Of a stretch of 15,073 nucleotides of DNA, positions 5,885 through 13,155 are shown in pieces (the stretch's first letter is position 1; every line of letters begins with the position of its first letter). The notes below the pieces were generated by a model, which searched no databases, was not told the DNA's origin, and saw only the letters and a list, made by a program, of their open reading frames with translations. Origin of the DNA: Rikenellaceae bacterium (GTDB lineage: Bacteria; Bacteroidota; Bacteroidia; Bacteroidales; UBA932); NCBI GenBank assembly GCA_003513895.1, contig DOSU01000086.1, positions 276-15,348 on the forward strand, read 5' to 3'. A program made the position numbers and the translations under genes.

Positions 5885-6445
5885 ATGAAACATTTAAGTA
5901 AGTTTATTTTGTGGATTATGGGATGGAAGGCTGTTGAACCACCGGCTCCCGAACCTAAATGTATAATCCTTGGTGTTCCGCACACTTCGGCATGGGATTT
6001 TTTCATCTCTCTATTATATTATAAATCGATGGGGCATGAAGCCTGTATAATGGTAAAAAAAGATTTCTTCTGGGGCCCATTTGGTCCAATTATGAGGGCT
6101 ATAGGAGGTATTCCTGTGTATAAAGGTAAAGGAGCAACAGTTGCAAAGCAGATGATTGATGAATTCTCAAAAAGAGAAATATTACATTTGGCTATAGCTC
6201 CCGAAGGAACACGAACATATACCGAAAAATGGAAAACCGGGTTTCACACTATAGCAAAGGCTGCCAACGTACCTGTATATATGGGCTATTTCGACTGGGG
6301 GAAAAAAGAGGTGGGAAGAGGAGAAAAGATTGAACTTACAGATGATATCCAGGGCGATTTAAAGAGAATAAGACAATGGTATAAAGATAAAGGGGTTGTG
6401 GGAAAGCATCCTGACAGGTTTACTACCGGCAAGGATTTGGAATGA
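5885..6445 (+). CDS. PlsC-type 1-acylglycerol-3-phosphate acyltransferase family protein
   Basis: A 186-residue acyltransferase of the PlsC/LPLAT superfamily, which transfers an acyl chain from acyl-CoA or acyl-ACP to a glycerol-phosphate or related acceptor at the membrane. The catalytic HxxxxD motif is H33-T-S-A-W-D38. The FWGPFGPIMRAIGGIPV block (62-78) holds the acceptor-binding region, and PEGTR (106-110) is the third family motif. It is shorter than PlsC of Escherichia coli (about 245) and has only one weak hydrophobic stretch at the N-terminus (7-14), so it belongs to the compact group of uncertain acceptor specificity. The ligase gene follows after 38 bases on the same strand, suggesting a unit that activates fatty acids and then incorporates them. 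Confidence 0.88.
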   Translation: MKHLSKFILWIMGWKAVEPPAPEPKCIILGVPHTSAWDFFISLLYYKSMGHEACIMVKKDFFWGPFGPIMRAIGGIPVYKGKGATVAKQMIDEFSKREILHLAIAPEGTRTYTEKWKTGFHTIAKAANVPVYMGYFDWGKKEVGRGEKIELTDDIQGDLKRIRQWYKDKGVVGKHPDRFTTGKDLE

Positions 6446-6483
6446 TTATTGCAGTATTACACCCGTCAATTTAAAAATAAAAA

Positions 6484-8244
6484 ATGCACATTCAGGAATT
6501 TAAGACATTAAGAGGGCTATTTACCTATAGTATAGATAAATACAAGAACAATAAAGCTTTTGCGTATGTAGGTGGGGATATTTACACTTATAGCCAATTT
6601 GGGGAAAAAACAGAGTTTATTGCAAATTTATTATCAACCGCTGGAATAGCATCCGGAGACAAGGTTGCAATATTCAGCCAGAACATGCCTAACTGGCCTG
6701 CAGCATACTTTGCCGCAACAGCATTCGGAAAAGTTGCTGTTCCCATTTTACCGGATTTTTCAGAATTTGAAGTAAAAAATGTTATTGAACACTCCGAAGC
6801 TAAAGCACTGGTTGTTTCAAAACGATTGTTGTATAAAGTACCTGAAACACTTTTGCAAACTTTCAATATTGTTATAGAAGCAGATTCGCTCAATATTATA
6901 TTTCAGAAGAAGGACATTTCTCCGGCAGAAATCAAGTTTGCCTCAGAGGAAGAACTTGCGTCAATCATATATACATCGGGCACAACAGGAACTTCAAAAG
7001 GTGTAATGCTTAGTCACCGCAATTTGTGCACACACCTCTATGCTGCCTTTAAGTTAAGACCTACATTTGAGTGGGATGTGTGGCTTTCTGTATTGCCTCT
7101 CTCTCACACGCTTGAGAGCAGCCTTAGCATGATGCTGCCAATTATGGGCGGAGCATCGGTTAATTTTATGGAAAAGGCGCCAACACCAAGCATGCTGTTA
7201 AAAGCACTTGCGGAAGTGAGACCGACAACTATGCTCATAGTTCCTATGATCATCGAAAAAATTTACAGGAGCAGTGTTCTTGCAAAATTCAATGCCAGTA
7301 AAGTTACCCGTTATTTATATTCAACCGTTATCGGCAGGAAAGCGCTTAACTTAATTGCAGGGAAAAAACTGATGAAAACATTCGGCGGAAGGCTCCGGTT
7401 TTTCGGGATTGGAGGAGCTAAACTCGACGGAGTTGTTGAACAGTTTCTTATGGAGGCAAAGTTTCCATATGCCATTGGATACGGACTTACAGAGACTTCA
7501 CCTTTGCTTGCCGGTGCTGTAGGCAAAATGGTTAAATGGCAATCTACCGGTCCGGCTGTACACGGAGTAACTTTGCGAATAGATAATCCAAATCCGGAAA
7601 CAGGAGAAGGAGAGGTTGTGGCAAAAGGGCCAAATGTAATGATGGGATATTACAAGAATCCAGAGGCAACTGAGCAGGCATTCACAAAAGACGGCTTCTT
7701 CCGCACAAAAGATCTGGGCATTATAGACGAAAATGGCTGGCTGTTTATCAGAGGACGTCTTTCAAACATGATACTGGGCTCGAGTGGAGAGAATATATAT
7801 CCTGAAGAGATAGAGACCATTATCAACGGACATCCTATGGTTGCAGAATCTATCGTCACTCAGTACAAAGGCAAACTTGTTGCTCTTGTCCATTTCAATC
7901 CAGAGAAGATCAAAGCACTTCAGGAGGCAAAAGAGGAGGCGCTTAACGCCTACTACGAAAAGAAAGAGCAATTCATGCACTCTTTTGAAACCAAAAAGGA
8001 TTTACTCAAGCAAACATATGAGGAGAAGAAGGAAGAGGCAATTCATGTGTATGAAGAGAAAAAAGACGAAGTAGTAAAAGCGTTCAATGAGAAAATTGAA
8101 CAGCTCAAAAAAGAGGTATCGGAGTATGTAAACTCACGGGTAAACAAGTTTTCAAAAATATCTGTTGTAGAAGACAAGCCCGAACAATTTGAAAAGACTG
8201 CTACTCAGAAAATCAAAAGATATCTTTATACAGCCAAGAAGTAA
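6484..8244 (+). CDS. Long-chain acyl-CoA ligase (AMP-forming) with helical insertion
   Basis: A 586-residue AMP-forming ligase of the ANL superfamily, most like long-chain fatty acid-CoA ligases. Core motifs are all present: the P-loop YTSGTTGTSKG (163-173), YGLTET (333-338), the adenosine-binding Asp410 in RTKDLG, the hinge GRLSNMI (424-430) and GENIYPEEIE (435-444). The catalytic Lys of the C-terminal domain is K576 in TATQKIKRYL. Between the C-domain strand VALVHFNPEK and K576 lies an inserted charged helix, residues 479-544, made of six 11-residue repeats. The enzyme would make acyl-AMP and then acyl-CoA in the cytoplasm, probably at the membrane. It ends 5 bases before the oppositely directed phosphoesterase gene. 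Chain-length specificity is not readable from sequence. Confidence 0.9.
   Translation: MHIQEFKTLRGLFTYSIDKYKNNKAFAYVGGDIYTYSQFGEKTEFIANLLSTAGIASGDKVAIFSQNMPNWPAAYFAATAFGKVAVPILPDFSEFEVKNVIEHSEAKALVVSKRLLYKVPETLLQTFNIVIEADSLNIIFQKKDISPAEIKFASEEELASIIYTSGTTGTSKGVMLSHRNLCTHLYAAFKLRPTFEWDVWLSVLPLSHTLESSLSMMLPIMGGASVNFMEKAPTPSMLLKALAEVRPTTMLIVPMIIEKIYRSSVLAKFNASKVTRYLYSTVIGRKALNLIAGKKLMKTFGGRLRFFGIGGAKLDGVVEQFLMEAKFPYAIGYGLTETSPLLAGAVGKMVKWQSTGPAVHGVTLRIDNPNPETGEGEVVAKGPNVMMGYYKNPEATEQAFTKDGFFRTKDLGIIDENGWLFIRGRLSNMILGSSGENIYPEEIETIINGHPMVAESIVTQYKGKLVALVHFNPEKIKALQEAKEEALNAYYEKKEQFMHSFETKKDLLKQTYEEKKEEAIHVYEEKKDEVVKAFNEKIEQLKKEVSEYVNSRVNKFSKISVVEDKPEQFEKTATQKIKRYLYTAKK
7918..8115 (+). repeat. Six tandem 11-residue repeats within the acyl-CoA ligase
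   Basis: Six in-register 33-base units encode residues 479-544: LQEAKEEALNA, YYEKKEQFMHS, FETKKDLLKQT, YEEKKEEAIHV, YEEKKDEVVKA and FNEKIEQLKKE. The pattern is a hydrophobic residue, then E-E-K-K, then a mixed stretch with one or two aliphatics. An 11-residue period gives a straight amphipathic helix or a right-handed hendecad coiled coil. The units differ in DNA sequence, so this is an old protein-level repeat, not a recent DNA duplication. Confidence 0.8.
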
Positions 8245-8249
8245 CTCGT

Positions 8250-9098
8250 TTAGTTCTTTAGCGTAACATCAATGCGTCCGACATAAACGCCGGCAGCACC
8301 TGTCTGATTTACAAGTATGCCATTACCTTCGTTGTTGTTCACAATTACAGGGGCCTCCAGAAATGTATGAGAGTGACCTCCAAGAATCATGTCCACATTT
8401 ATGACATTTTTGGCAAGTTCCGTGTCGGAAGGTCGTTCGATTGTACCTCCGTCGTAACCAAGATGGCTTAATACTATAACAAGATCACATCTCTTTTTCT
8501 CTTTAAGCATCTTTGCGAGCTTGTTAACTACTCCTATTGGATTCTGATATACAAGGTTTTCTCTGGCAGTTTCGGAAACATATCCCTTTAAATCTATTAA
8601 TACTCCTATGACACCAATTTTAAGTCCGTTTTTATTGATTATCGCATATGGTTTAACGGATTTCTTTAGAGGAGTGCGAGAGAAGTCGTAATTGGCACAT
8701 AATGTAGGGTATTTTGCATTCTTCAACCTTTCGGCAAGTTGCTTTTGCCCATTGTCCAATTCGTGGTTACCCAGAGCAACTGCATCATAGCCCATCGAAT
8801 TGTACAACTCAATTTCCGCTGCACCCCTGAAAAGTGTAAAGTAAGGGGTTCCCTGGTTGTAATCTCCCGCGTCCAGAAGAAGAATACCCCGGAATTCGCG
8901 TCTTAATTTATCGATATAGTTGGCTCTTCTCTGGAAACCGCCAAGCCCGGCGTTTCTTCCGCTTGTGGCAGGTTCAATATTGCTGTGAGTATCATTTGTA
9001 TGAAGAATGACAAGATCCTGAGAATAAGTCTGAGAAAAAGCGGCAACCATCAAGACAGTAAGAAGAGCTATTTTGAGTGAAAATATCATTTTTGTCAT
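8250..9098 (-). CDS. Secreted metallophosphoesterase (5'-nucleotidase catalytic half)
   Basis: A 282-residue calcineurin-like phosphoesterase matching the catalytic N-domain of UshA-type 5'-nucleotidases. After a signal peptide (residues 1-27, hydrophobic core 8-21) come the two-metal motifs: D36-T-H38 in HTNDTHSN, D79 in DAGDYNQGTP, N111-H112-E113 in GNHELD, the histidine in LSHLGYD and GGHSH near the end. The protein stops where the UshA substrate-binding C-domain would begin. That domain is encoded by the preceding gene, 13 bases upstream. Together they could hydrolyse nucleotides outside the inner membrane. The ATG at 9098 follows a purine-rich stretch; Met4 is an alternative start. This is the last gene of a four-gene unit after an ABC exporter. 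Confidence 0.9.
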   Translation of the reverse strand: MTKMIFSLKIALLTVLMVAAFSQTYSQDLVILHTNDTHSNIEPATSGRNAGLGGFQRRANYIDKLRREFRGILLLDAGDYNQGTPYFTLFRGAAEIELYNSMGYDAVALGNHELDNGQKQLAERLKNAKYPTLCANYDFSRTPLKKSVKPYAIINKNGLKIGVIGVLIDLKGYVSETARENLVYQNPIGVVNKLAKMLKEKKRCDLVIVLSHLGYDGGTIERPSDTELAKNVINVDMILGGHSHTFLEAPVIVNNNEGNGILVNQTGAAGVYVGRIDVTLKN

Positions 9099-9111
9099 AG
9101 TCTCTTCGTTT

Positions 9112-9876
9112 TTATTGATTTTTATATTTAACCCGGCCGCTTAAAGCAGAATTTATCATCTCCCCTTTTGCTTTAAAGTATGCAATCTTCTCAATAATTG
9201 CGTCTCTGATAAGAAAGCCTGACTCTTCCACAGAAATTGCATCTTTAAGTGCAACAACATTATCTCCTCCGCTCAGTAGAAAATCTATTGTGGCAACCCT
9301 GTAAATTTTATTGTCGTCTAAAGGTTCTCCATTAATAAGGAGGGATTCAATCTTTTTTTCATCTCTGTCAATAACCAGACGCACATTGTTTGATATTGCC
9401 TCAACTCTGTTTCTTGCAAAAGATTCAAAAAGCCGTCGAACCGAAACTCCTTTTAAATCCAGAATAACAATATAATTTTCAAATGGAAATATTGAATATA
9501 CATCGTAAAGTCTCACATTCCCGGCAGGAAGAGCAGCTCTGATTCCTCCAAAATTTGTAAGTGCAAAATCAACTTTTCTATCGGTTCTTGCATTTGCAAA
9601 ATCTACCATAGCATCTGTTGCAAAGTTTGAAAGCAACGATTCCGGACCTGAGGAGCGCATCTCTTTTTGAGAGATTCCTATTACTTCCTGCATTTTCATG
9701 TCCATTTCCGGCTTATATCTGGATATTATCGCTTTCACTGCCGGCTCTTCTGGATTGTTCCATGTGGAGTCCATAAGAATTCTGCTGCCAGTGTAGTCGT
9801 ATCTGTTTACCTGCGAAAAGGCAACAGAACTGAAAACAATCAGAAATAAAAATATTATGGAATTTTTAATATGCAT
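9112..9876 (-). CDS. Secreted 5'-nucleotidase C-terminal domain protein
   Basis: A 254-residue protein consisting of a signal peptide (1-21, ending AFS) and a single 5'-nucleotidase C-terminal domain. This domain binds the substrate base and sugar in UshA-type enzymes. Visible family motifs are TNFGGIRAALPAG (107-119), PFENYIV (131-137) and ATIDFLLSGGDN (195-206). There are no metal-binding motifs, so on its own it should not be catalytic. Its natural partner is the phosphoesterase encoded 13 bases downstream. The gene order is reversed relative to the domain order of the fused enzyme, and each half has its own export signal, so this is a genuine split and not a frameshifted gene. It starts 11 bases after the ABC permease. 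Confidence 0.88.
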   Translation of the reverse strand: MHIKNSIIFLFLIVFSSVAFSQVNRYDYTGSRILMDSTWNNPEEPAVKAIISRYKPEMDMKMQEVIGISQKEMRSSGPESLLSNFATDAMVDFANARTDRKVDFALTNFGGIRAALPAGNVRLYDVYSIFPFENYIVILDLKGVSVRRLFESFARNRVEAISNNVRLVIDRDEKKIESLLINGEPLDDNKIYRVATIDFLLSGGDNVVALKDAISVEESGFLIRDAIIEKIAYFKAKGEMINSALSGRVKYKNQ

Positions 9877-9887
9877 GTTTTGAAAAT

Positions 9888-11237
9888 TTAATATTTAAGC
9901 CATTTAACAATATCTTTAAATGTTGCTTTCTTCCCATACATCAGTATTCCTACTCTGTATATTTTTGCCGAAACGAAAGTCATAAAAAGGAAAGTACAAA
10001 ACAATATTGTAACAGACAGCGCCATCTCCCAGAGAGGAACTCCAAAAGGAGCCCTGGCCATCATAACCATTGGAGATGTGAAAGGAATCATTGATCCCCA
10101 GAAAGAGAGACTGCTGTCCGGATACTGAAAAGTATGAATCATAATAAAGAGACCAATTATCAGAGGCAAAGTAACCGGGAATATCAGCTGCTGCGTATCT
10201 GCTTCATTGTCTACTGCCGATCCTACCGCTGCAAACATAGATGCATACAGCAGGTAACCGAGTATGAAGTATGCAAGGAAAGCAATTAATATCGATACAA
10301 AGTCAACTCCTGAAAGAGCACTCATGACATCATTCATTGGTGAATTATTCTCCGATATAGAAGCGGCCATGTTTGCCATATCTCCGCCGGCTGCTGTTCC
10401 CATAACAGATGTAACCTGCGGGTTGGCAGCTAATTTATCTGCACCCATAAATGCCTGAACGCCAAAGATTATACCAATAGTGAGACCCACCCAGATAATA
10501 AACTGAAGCAAAGCAACAGAGCCTACACCCAGAATTTTACCAAGCATAAGTTCAAACGGTTTAACAGATGAAATGATTACTTCTACAATTCTGTTTGTTT
10601 TCTCCTCAATAACTCCTCTCATTACCATTGAACCAAACATGAATATAAACATGTATATCATAAAGCTGCTAACGTATGCAATAATCATGTATATCTCTAC
10701 CATGCCTACTTTTTCGTCGCCTTCCTCGCCTATTGTAAGAGTTTTTAGATTGATGTTAGTTTTAATGTCTTTAAGAATTACATCAAGATTTTCGATGTTG
10801 TATCTGTCTAGTTTTGCCTTCTCAATTGCTTTCTGTACACTTTTCTCTATCTCTTCCTTTGTGGCCATGTTAAGCTGCTTTTTTGAAAATGCAACAACAG
10901 AAACATTTGCATTGGAATCCAACGGAGATACTTCAATCATGGCATAATAGCCGCTGTTTGCAAAGTCTTTTTTTACAGCATCTACATTTGCATTTGAATC
11001 GAATTCATAGATGTACTCTTTTGTGTTTTTAAAAAAAGAGGCACAAACCGACGACTTGTCTACTATGAGAATTTTTTGTCCCTCCTCTCCCGAAGAGAGT
11101 GTCATTATGAGCGAAGGAAGAACAATGAGCGAAGCAAAGAAAATTGGTGTGAGTATGGTTAGGAAGATGAAGGATTTTTTCTTCACTCTAATCAAGAATT
11201 CTCTTGAAATAATTAAAAAAAGTTTATCTGTTTTCAT
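9888..11237 (-). CDS. ABC-2 type exporter permease (NatB-like)
   Basis: A 449-residue membrane subunit of a NatA/NatB-type ABC exporter. TM1 is at about residues 22-46. A soluble extracytoplasmic domain follows (50-175). Further segments lie at roughly 183-207, 237-260, 313-335, 352-369 and 400-423. The cytoplasmic stretch GVIEEKTNRIVEVIISSVKP (208-227) is the hallmark of this family, which includes Na+ exporters and exporters of unknown substrates. A Met/Ala/Asn/Ser-rich loop (265-308) is inserted between two membrane segments. The ATPase gene ends 9 bases upstream, so the two subunits are co-translated in order. The substrate cannot be assigned; sodium export is only the name-giving precedent. 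Confidence 0.87.
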   Translation of the reverse strand: MKTDKLFLIISREFLIRVKKKSFIFLTILTPIFFASLIVLPSLIMTLSSGEEGQKILIVDKSSVCASFFKNTKEYIYEFDSNANVDAVKKDFANSGYYAMIEVSPLDSNANVSVVAFSKKQLNMATKEEIEKSVQKAIEKAKLDRYNIENLDVILKDIKTNINLKTLTIGEEGDEKVGMVEIYMIIAYVSSFMIYMFIFMFGSMVMRGVIEEKTNRIVEVIISSVKPFELMLGKILGVGSVALLQFIIWVGLTIGIIFGVQAFMGADKLAANPQVTSVMGTAAGGDMANMAASISENNSPMNDVMSALSGVDFVSILIAFLAYFILGYLLYASMFAAVGSAVDNEADTQQLIFPVTLPLIIGLFIMIHTFQYPDSSLSFWGSMIPFTSPMVMMARAPFGVPLWEMALSVTILFCTFLFMTFVSAKIYRVGILMYGKKATFKDIVKWLKY

Positions 11238-11246
11238 AACTCTTAA

Positions 11247-12152
11247 TTAGCTCACTAGTTTTATAAATATGTCATTCATCCTGGGGATAAGCTCTTTATA
11301 AGAGACAATATCCACCTTGTTAATCAATTCTCCTAATATTTCAGAAGATTTAGAATCCTTGTTTACCTCTAAAACAGCTCTTCTTACACCTTTGTTCTCT
11401 TCGTCCGATACAAGTGTGTAATGTGAGTTGCTTAAAACTTCCGATTGGTTGAGCGACCTGTAAATAAGTTCTACCTCATTCCTGCCGTGTTCTTTCCGGA
11501 TTTGATCGAGGCCGCCTGTAATTACTAATTTTGCTTTATTAATAAGAGCTATATTGTCGCACAACTCCTCCACGGATTCCATGTTGTGAGTGGAGAGAAT
11601 TATCGTTGTGCCGTTTGCTTTCATGTTCAAAATCTCATTTCGGACTAACTGGACATTTATTGGATCGAATCCGCTGAATGGTTCGTCGAGAATGAGCAGG
11701 GAGGGTTTATGAAGAACGGTTATTATGAACTGTACCTTCTGGGCCATTCCCTTTGACAATTCTTCAACCTTTTTGTTCCACCAGGCCTGAATGCCGAATT
11801 TAATAAACCATTGTTTGAGTTCCCTGTTGGCATCGGAGTAGCTTAAACCCTTCAGTCTTGCCAGATACAAAGCCTGGTCGCCTACTTTCATTTTTTTATA
11901 AAGCCCCCTCTCTTCGGGCAGATATCCGATATAGGCTATATCCGAATGCTTGATAGGGTTGCCGTCAAAAAAAACCGTACCGGAATCCGGCACTGTAATT
12001 TGATTGATAATCCGGATCAGGGTAGTTTTACCTGCTCCGTTAGGTCCCAGAAGTCCAAAAATTGTTGCCTTCGGAACATCAATTGAGACGCTGTCGAGCG
12101 CAGTAAACTGGTTAAATTTTTTAACCACGTTGTTACAGCTTATGATACTCAT
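11247..12152 (-). CDS. ABC transporter ATP-binding protein (NatA-like)
   Basis: A 301-residue ABC ATPase. Walker A is GPNGAGKT (36-43). The Q-loop position reads YLPEERGLY, with Glu in place of Gln, as is common in this subgroup. The signature is LSKGMAQ (132-138), Walker B LLILDEP with D156-E157, and the switch histidine is in STHNM. About 85 C-terminal residues follow the core, longer than the minimal domain and usual for NatA and drug/lantibiotic-export ATPases, whose tail aids dimerisation. It pairs with the permease encoded 9 bases downstream and is first in a unit that also carries the split 5'-nucleotidase. A promoter is visible just upstream. Confidence 0.92.
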   Translation of the reverse strand: MSIISCNNVVKKFNQFTALDSVSIDVPKATIFGLLGPNGAGKTTLIRIINQITVPDSGTVFFDGNPIKHSDIAYIGYLPEERGLYKKMKVGDQALYLARLKGLSYSDANRELKQWFIKFGIQAWWNKKVEELSKGMAQKVQFIITVLHKPSLLILDEPFSGFDPINVQLVRNEILNMKANGTTIILSTHNMESVEELCDNIALINKAKLVITGGLDQIRKEHGRNEVELIYRSLNQSEVLSNSHYTLVSDEENKGVRRAVLEVNKDSKSSEILGELINKVDIVSYKELIPRMNDIFIKLVS

Positions 12153-12192
12153 CCTCTGTTCAAATATTAATGTTTATTGTAATTATGTATAG

Positions 12193-12223
12193 CAAAGATA
12201 GATAAATTGAACTCTCACTCAAG
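12193..12223 (-). promoter_or_regulatory. Promoter of the ABC exporter/5'-nucleotidase unit
   Basis: On the minus strand CTTG (12223-12220, three of four bases of TTTG), a 19-base spacer and TATCTTTG (12200-12193, exact TAnnTTTG). The ATPase ATG at 12152 lies about 40 bases further. The -33 box falls within the last codons of the helix-hairpin-helix gene, so this unit has its own start within a compact junction. Confidence 0.6.
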
Positions 12224-13123
12224 ATAAAATTCCAGAATTTTCCCAACTTCTTCTTTTATAATTTTATTTATTACGAGCGATGAAACTGTAATAATGTCCG
12301 ATTTTAATGACTCTCTGTACTTTACAATTGATCTTGCAATGTATGCTCCAATGTACGGGTTTCTGGATAAATCTTCGGCCGAAGCCTCTGAGAGCTTTAT
12401 TTTAGACACTTTTGACCTGTCTGCCCAAACTCTGTCGCAAAAAATCGAAAACCGTTCCTTGTCTATCCCGTATATCTCCATCAACTGTTCGCTTTGGGCA
12501 AAACCGCCAAGTCTCTCCCTGTAGTCAATAATTTTTCTGGCAAAATATGGCCCTATGCCGGGCAGAGAAACAAGCTCAATGGAATCTGCGCTGTTCAAAT
12601 CAAGAACAGTTTTTACTTCGGCCGGCATAACAGCCGGAACATTTAAAAAACCGGAATCTTTGTGACCCTTATTGTCTTCAATGTTAAAAACAGCGTAATC
12701 TTTAATCCGGTTATAGTTTTCTTTTGTAAGGAGATATATTTTAGAGAGATCTTCACTTTTTCGGAACTTACCCCCTTTACTGCGATAGTTAACTATAACC
12801 TGAGCCTCTTTACGAGAAAGTCCAAGTTTTTTTAATCCTTCCATATCTATTGTGTTTGGGTCGAAATTGAACGGGGTACTGCTTATAGAAGATTCAGCAT
12901 TTTTTTCCCTCTTTCCGGTTTTACTCCCCTCCGGCATATTCCCGGCTTTTGAAGGTGGTTCTAATGTGCCGTTCACAGAACTTGAACCGGCCGGTTCACT
13001 GATCCTGTTGTATTCCTCTAAACTGTTAAATACAAACAATCCTGTTTGTATGATAAGAACGATAAAAATAAGAATCACAACGCCTCTTGCGTGTGATTTT
13101 GAAATTTTCTCTCTGCCTCTCAT
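12215..13123 (-). CDS. Membrane-anchored protein with three helix-hairpin-helix units
   Basis: A 302-residue protein with a basic N-terminus, one membrane segment (about 15-33), a low-complexity Ser/Pro/Gly linker (40-82) and three helix-hairpin-helix units of the ComEA/PulK type. Unit 1 (87-145) has FDPNTIDMEGLKKLGL. Unit 2 (174-233) is the best, with LDLNSADSIELVSLPGIG, then ARKIIDYRE and GGF. Unit 3 (242-300) has ASAEDLSRNPYIGAYIARSIVKYRE and is the most diverged. These motifs bind DNA backbone without sequence specificity, so DNA binding on the outer face of the inner membrane, as in ComEA, is plausible. It is longer than ComEA (about 200 residues, one or two units). It is the last gene after rsmI, 32 bases apart, with a strong ribosome site. 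Confidence 0.82.
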   Translation of the reverse strand: MRGREKISKSHARGVVILIFIVLIIQTGLFVFNSLEEYNRISEPAGSSSVNGTLEPPSKAGNMPEGSKTGKREKNAESSISSTPFNFDPNTIDMEGLKKLGLSRKEAQVIVNYRSKGGKFRKSEDLSKIYLLTKENYNRIKDYAVFNIEDNKGHKDSGFLNVPAVMPAEVKTVLDLNSADSIELVSLPGIGPYFARKIIDYRERLGGFAQSEQLMEIYGIDKERFSIFCDRVWADRSKVSKIKLSEASAEDLSRNPYIGAYIARSIVKYRESLKSDIITVSSLVINKIIKEEVGKILEFYLE

Positions 13124-13129
13124 CTCTCT

Positions 13130-13135
13130 CCTCCC
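13130..13135 (-). promoter_or_regulatory. Strong Shine-Dalgarno site of the helix-hairpin-helix gene
   Basis: On the minus strand GGGAGG ends 6 bases before the ATG at 13123. This is close to an ideal ribosome binding site, in contrast to the AT-rich, SD-less leaders of nearly all other genes here, and it fixes this start codon. Confidence 0.7.
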
Positions 13136-13155
13136 TAAAAATCTTAAATTGTTTA

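Noticed and set aside
7918..8115. Tandem repeat as a possible CRISPR array or minisatellite
   Set aside because: The 33-base periodicity exists only at protein level inside an intact reading frame; the DNA units differ and there are no identical repeats with spacers.
8250..9876. Frameshifted or broken 5'-nucleotidase gene
   Set aside because: The domain order is inverted between the two genes, each has its own signal peptide and stop, and all motifs are intact, so it is a real split.
10573..10947. Hydrophobic open frame of 124 codons on the plus strand
   Set aside because: It is antisense to the ABC permease; the hydrophobic look comes from complementing codons of the permease. No start signal was seen.
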